A stretch of 64,000 nucleotides of DNA from Arthrobotrys musiformis (taxonomy: Eukaryota > Ascomycota > Orbiliomycetes > Orbiliales > Orbiliaceae), in contig JAVHJL010000009.1 in NCBI GenBank assembly GCA_036971715.1, positions 124,001-188,000 of the forward strand. Direction: 5' to 3'. This document shows, in pieces, positions 59,802 to 64,000 of the stretch. The position numbers and the translations under genes are program-made. The notes beneath the pieces were generated by a model that was not told the DNA's origin, did not search any database, and saw nothing but the letters and a program-made list of their open reading frames with translations. The stretch's first letter is position 1, and every line of letters starts with the position of its first letter.

Positions 59802-61599
59802 TCTTGCATCGCCATCAACCGGTCTCCTCCGCGAACTGCCTTTCAGATCCTCCATAACCTCCGGTTCGACTTCGACTTTCACGCACCCGACCCTCCTCAT
59901 ATCCGACTCTTCCTTGCAAATCCGAACCGATACACCTTCTCTTTTTTCCCACCCACCGACGCTTTCTGCAGAATCTTGACAACATTTTCGAGATGATGCG
60001 TTCCCAGATCAAGAGGATGCCTGAGTTTCATGGGCCTCTCCTCATTCTCTTCTCTCCACCTTGACCCATCGTCTCTTTTTATCCTTTCTATTCGAATACT
60101 TCTCCTGCCCTCACCCTTTGGCTTCACCAAAGAATAATAAATCCCAATAAACCCCAAAAGAAAGAAAAAGAAACTCAAATTCCCCGGTCCTGCCTGTGAC
60201 TAAGAATCAGCTTTGCTTGTTCTCAAATACCTCTCCAGCTCGCATAAAAGCTTGGAAACTCCCGCCGCTGCGAGGCATGTGCTTGATAAAAGCATGACAC
60301 CCTATTCCAGCGTCCCCCTGAGGCTGGTATAGGATTTCCTCTCTCTCCCACACAATGGAGAAAGGCAAAAAAGAATCCGATATATGCCCATCCGACAATT
60401 CGACCCGATTTCCCAAATTCTCTGAACCTCTTGGGGGAAAAAGAAAACCCCCCTTTGCTGTGCGTCAGGTCGGCAATCCCGAGACAGGGGCGCTCCGTGC
60501 ATGGTATTATTCTAGAGTGGTGCATGATACAAGAATACTCGTATTCGGGCCATCGGGTCGGCATAACCGTCAGTTGAAATGGACCTTGGATTTATTTGAT
60601 TCACATGCTCTTAAATTGTCGCGAGCCCCCCGAGTAGGAATGTCTTTGTCGAATTATTGGCTCTCCTCAAAAGATGAATGTTTTTTTTTGCGACAATCGA
60701 CTCCGACAATCCAATCGACTCTTAACGCCGATTCGGTTTCCTGATCCCATGAGGCTGCATGTGGTGGTCAAACAATGCATGCGTCTACATAGGGGCTATC
60801 GTATTTTATTGACCTCCTCGGAAAAAGCAACCGGTCGCAAGATCATACTGATCTGGGAGGGGACCGAGAGCAGAGAAAACCTCCCAAATGAACCAAGGAG
60901 AAAAAAAAGGCGAGAAGTGAGGGTGTGCATATTATTTATATTAGTACAACCTCTCCCGATATTTTCTCAGTGTTTCGACTTACATTTCAAGGCTGAACAC
61001 CGCCTACTTGCAATTAAACCTCAGGAGGGTGGTGTAGCGGTGTGAGGGGATATGTGAATGGCGAAGATAAAGGAAGAGCAAGTCCGCTGACTTTGAAATC
61101 CTTCTGGCCCTTCTTATATACAACTGAGCTACGACAAGGCTTCAAAAAACCGAAAATATCTTCTTCATTGCCGCCGTTGGTTATGCAATGCAAGGGCAGC
61201 GACTACGGATACAATGGGGTAACCGAAACCCTGGACATTGGCGCTTGATATGCAATGCAATGCACCACTTTCAGCCTTATACATCAATGATGTAAGTGTG
61301 TTGACTTTAGAAAACACCAACTTCATAAAAGACGATGGAGATATTGATTGCCCAATGATTAAGGTACTAACTGGTGCCATACAAATAAACAGTGATGCCC
61401 CGGAAAATAAATCGCAAGAAAAAAAACCGTTCCTAAACTTTCAAAGAAAAAAACAAAAGAAAAAGGAAAAGAAAAAGAAAAGGATCAAGTACAAATACAA
61501 ATGCTAGGGAACAATAAGTGCGATGTTGGGTGTAGGTTGCAGAATGTCAACGAAGGATGAAGGACGTCGCCACGAGAGATTTAGGGGAATGAGAAGGCA
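59802..61599. other. Intergenic, 1.8 kb
   Basis: CT-rich in its first 400 bases, then mixed. The frame at 60355-60744 (129 codons) and the lysine-rich frame at 61238-61507 have no domain, repeat or intron support. No RNA gene was recognised. Confidence 0.5.
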
Positions 61600-62028
61600 T
61601 CAAACCGGTTTCTGAACTGTAGCATCAGCCTCTTCATTGAATTGGATCACCTGGGATTTGCAATTTTTTAGCGCTTCCGGTGCGGCTCTCCCCAGCTCCG
61701 AGGGTTCACTCTCGAAGTGTTTATCGAACATCTTCATCTGCTCCGTGAGCCTCTCCCCGCGAGCTGCCGTCGGCTCTGCTCTTCCATATTCCATGTGATT
61801 TGGTGTGCCAGGCGGGTCTCTTTCACTAATAGGGACACTAATAGGGAGCCGAGCTTCCCTTTCCTCATCTTCGGAGCCGCTTTCACTTCCCCTCCAGCCG
61901 CGTTGGGAATCGCGGTCGTCATTCCAGGATTCTGCCTGGGGGTCGACTCCGGCAGACGGTGACGCAGGTTTATCGACGCTCTTCTTAGAGTTGACCGATC
62001 GTTGATCGTCCATCGTCATGCGATTCAT
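61600..62028 (-). CDS. Small acidic hypothetical protein (5' end uncertain)
   Basis: From the ATG at 62028 the frame gives 142 residues: MNRMTMDDQRSVNSKK, an acidic/Ser-rich middle (SESGSEDEEREARLP), then a helical end (ERLTEQMKMFDKHFESEP, ALKNCKSQVIQFNEEADA). The frame continues upstream through a well-formed 55-nt intron (GTAAGT donor at 62122, GCTAACCCAG acceptor at 62068) into FLVADARLRLSQRGIYHYQLLKTI-GDEACVHSLRLER, which looks truly coded. Yet that exon has no ATG before an in-frame stop near 62310. Either translation starts at 62028, at a non-AUG codon, or an upstream exon is missed. I recognise no family and no membrane segment. Confidence 0.55.
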   Translation of the reverse strand: MNRMTMDDQRSVNSKKSVDKPASPSAGVDPQAESWNDDRDSQRGWRGSESGSEDEEREARLPISVPISERDPPGTPNHMEYGRAEPTAARGERLTEQMKMFDKHFESEPSELGRAAPEALKNCKSQVIQFNEEADATVQKPV

Positions 62029-63811
62029 CCTTTCCAAACGAAGGGAATGAACGCAAGCTTCGTCACCCTGGGTTAGCTTCGTCGACTTGCCGGGGACGAT
62101 TGGCACTGACGCGTCAACTTACTATGGTCTTCAGGAGTTGGTAATGATAAATGCCGCGCTGCGAGAGGCGAAGCCGAGCGTCCGCGACGAGAAAGCCGCC
62201 GAGGAAGAGAGAGTGGTGGGAGGTGGGAGGTGGGAGGTGGTAATGGGTGGGTTGTGATGATGGCAACACGACTGTCGGGAGTGACGGTGATTCCCGACCT
62301 TTAATCAGTCAAGGGTGGTGTCGTGTGTCGTACGAGGAAATGACAGGACGGAGGGGGGGGGCCCAACTGTCTATCCTATTGAAGATGTTGAGGGTTTAGG
62401 AATGGGTATCTTGACTTTGCTCTTCAGTGGAGGGATTGTTCGATCGTAGGAGGAAAGGAAAGATGGAGAGGGAGAAAAGGGAAGAGAGAGGGAATAGGTG
62501 TTAGGGGCGTGGTTTATATGACGAATCCCTCAAGCAGTACGAAAGGGAAACAAAAGAAAAAAAAAAGAATTGGCCGGAAGCCACTCGAACCCACCAGTCA
62601 CATCGTCCAACTCGGCCTCCTAGTTGGGTGGGATCGCTTCTTTGGGGCATGGCTTCAGAGGAAACCCACAAGGCAGGATCGTCGTGCTACGAGGCGTGGG
62701 CCGCTTGCTATAGGAAGGGCTTCTGAGTTTAGTCCCAAATTCGTCAAGGGATCTTGTTCATTCCGGTGGGGCTCAGTTGGTGCGAACGGGATTCTACCGT
62801 GACGGAACCGATATCACACGAAATGCCGCCTCCTACGAGATTTTTGGTTGATGGACTGTCCGCCAGGGCGCAGCATCTCTTTGCTGCGGGCGGATATATC
62901 AGTCGGATCGCTCTGGCATCACCTCGGGCTCCCTTTTCACCTCTGTATAACAGCCTGTTTACTGTGGTTTTGGGTCCTAAGGCGGCGTTATGGGACTGAC
63001 ACGGCCATCTCAGTACCCTTTTGGAAGACAACTCGGCGTTGTAACGAAATCGGATGGAAAGCGGTGGAAAGGGCATGATTAGAAAGTCAGGATGGCCAGG
63101 GACCCCGGATGAAGAAGAAGACGCGGAGGTTGAGCGCGAGCTAGACGTGATGGCTAAGATGGATCTTGCCGAATGACAGGCAAACCATCGACGGCCAAAC
63201 CCCGCCATGCGTTATTCAGTCATCGCATCCCCTCGCAGTTTTGCTATGCATATGCTATCAGCGCCATCGCTAAGCTGTTCACACCAACACATTTGCTCCC
63301 AGTGGTTTACGGCTAGTTGTCCATGACAGCATTCAGTATTTCGGCCACCTTTGCTTGCGATAGCAGCTCTCAGGGTGAGCTAGAGCAGGATCACTTTTGG
63401 AGATTGTGGTTGCTCGCGTTTCAGATGGAGGGACGCCCGACAGGGAATTCCTGATTGCAACTCATTCACAAACCCCTTTTTGCTATCTTGCCGCATTTTG
63501 TCACGGCTCAGTGTTGGGGACTGGCCTTACATGAGTAGAGCTTAGGTTCAGGAACAGGAATCAGGAAAAATACACTTAAGGAATCCAGGCTTTTGGATCG
63601 GCAAGATCAGTTTTGGGGGAGCAAATTAGGTGATTTTTTTCAGTTCCTAGTTATATTATACACGAAGCTTAGTCTATTGGAGCTATGCCGCAATTTCCCA
63701 AATTTCCTTCCAAATTCTAGTTCACGTTTGACACCATGCACCTCGGACGTTTTTCACTCTAAGCTTTCAGCCTCCGGTTCCGCGTGTTGGCAGACTACCA
63801 TCCAACTCCGA
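62029..63811. other. Upstream exon of the acidic protein gene, then intergenic
   Basis: Contains the probable coding extension of the acidic protein gene (62123 to about 62305, minus strand). Beyond it, 62.5-63.2 kb is relatively GC-rich with competing frames on both strands and no domain. A 40-codon plus-strand frame (63053-63175; SGWPGTPDEEEDAEVERE, ending DVMAKMDLAE) has protein-like composition and could be a last exon or a small gene. The remainder to 63.8 kb shows nothing recognisable. Confidence 0.4.
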
Positions 63812-64000
63812 TCATGTCATGAAATCCGTTTCATGTTGGATGCTATCTGCTGTCAAGCTGGGACTAATTTCCATATTCTCGGCGTTTTCTTCAGGCATAT
63901 CCTGCTGCTGGTCCTCTGCTTTCTTTTTCTTTGGCTTAATGATACAGAGAGAGCACCCGTCGCAATCAAGCTTCAGGATTGGCTTTCCTCCATGTTTCTA
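63812..64000 (-). CDS. Possible last exon of a gene running off the right edge
   Basis: On the minus strand the first three bases inside the window read TAG, which is either a stop or the acceptor of an intron. Directly after it the frame reads KHGGKPILKLDCDGCSLCIIK, slightly over the limit only if joined, so in parts: KPILKLDCDGCSLC, then IIKPKKKKAEDQQQ, an acidic segment PEENAENMEISPS and the end HETDFMT, with a stop at 63812-63814. The CxxCxxC cluster and basic-acidic tail look coded rather than random, so I read it as the last exon (62 residues) of a leftward gene. Too little is visible for a family call. Confidence 0.4.

Noticed and set aside
62583..62640. tRNA-like sequence on the minus strand (GGGTTCGAGTGG)
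   Set aside because: The T-loop-like core is present, but the flanking five bases do not pair and no acceptor stem or D-arm fits.
62744..63208. 154-codon minus-strand frame (MAGFGRRWFACHSAR...)
   Set aside because: It resembles a mitochondrial presequence at first, but continues as Ser-rich and unstructured sequence and overlaps equally good plus-strand frames.

Overview
This window reads as nuclear DNA of a filamentous ascomycete (Pezizomycotina). The supporting signs are short spliceosomal introns (mostly 55-140 nt, GT..AG, often with a CTAAC-like branch site), ascomycete-specific families (BNI4-like, DFG5/DCW1 GH76, DOMON-cytochrome b561, an LCAT-family lipase with a long disordered N-terminus), abundant microsatellites and poly(A) tracts, and long intergenic spacers. 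The species cannot be told. There are no operons, rRNA genes, CRISPR arrays, intact transposons or convincing tRNAs. All exon models below were built by eye from splice-site motifs and reading phase; none was tested against RNA or homologues.

Left third (1-25 kb): the end of a LON-domain protein that appears to splice into a two-membrane-segment tail (+); a secreted/membrane DOMON-cytochrome b561 redox protein (-); a large protein combining a CxxC zinc ribbon, a CCHC zinc knuckle, an F-box and leucine-rich repeats (-); a proline-rich protein, possibly AIM3-like (+); a BNI4-like septum/chitin-ring scaffold (-); a 5.4 kb spacer rich in purine tracts and microsatellites; an NSUN5/Rcm1-type rRNA m5C methyltransferase (-); and a GPI-type GH76 wall mannosidase of the DFG5/DCW1 family (-).

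Middle (26-46.7 kb): an LCAT-like lipase with polyhistidine tracts (+), an F-box protein with weak leucine-rich repeats (+), an AT-hook/PHD chromatin protein (-) divergent from tRNA-dihydrouridine synthase DUS1 (+), then a run of four genes I cannot assign to any family, including a lysine-rich protein with Cys-Cys-Asn-His repeats.

Right third (48-64 kb): a nine-exon MFS permease of the Dal5/Tna1 anion:cation symporter type (+), a small Cys-containing protein (+), a large F-box protein with a beta-propeller-like body (+), then about 7 kb of weakly coding sequence with a possible poly-Ser membrane protein, a small acidic protein whose upstream frame lacks an ATG, and a possible last exon of a gene running off the right edge.

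The genes look like an ordinary mixture (ubiquitin ligase adaptors, cell wall, RNA modification, transport) and not one pathway. I see no clear new system. The best leads are the zinc-knuckle/F-box fusion, the LON protein with a membrane tail, the orphan block at 40.4-46.7 kb, and a foldback ending in a 30-nt A tract at 51 kb.
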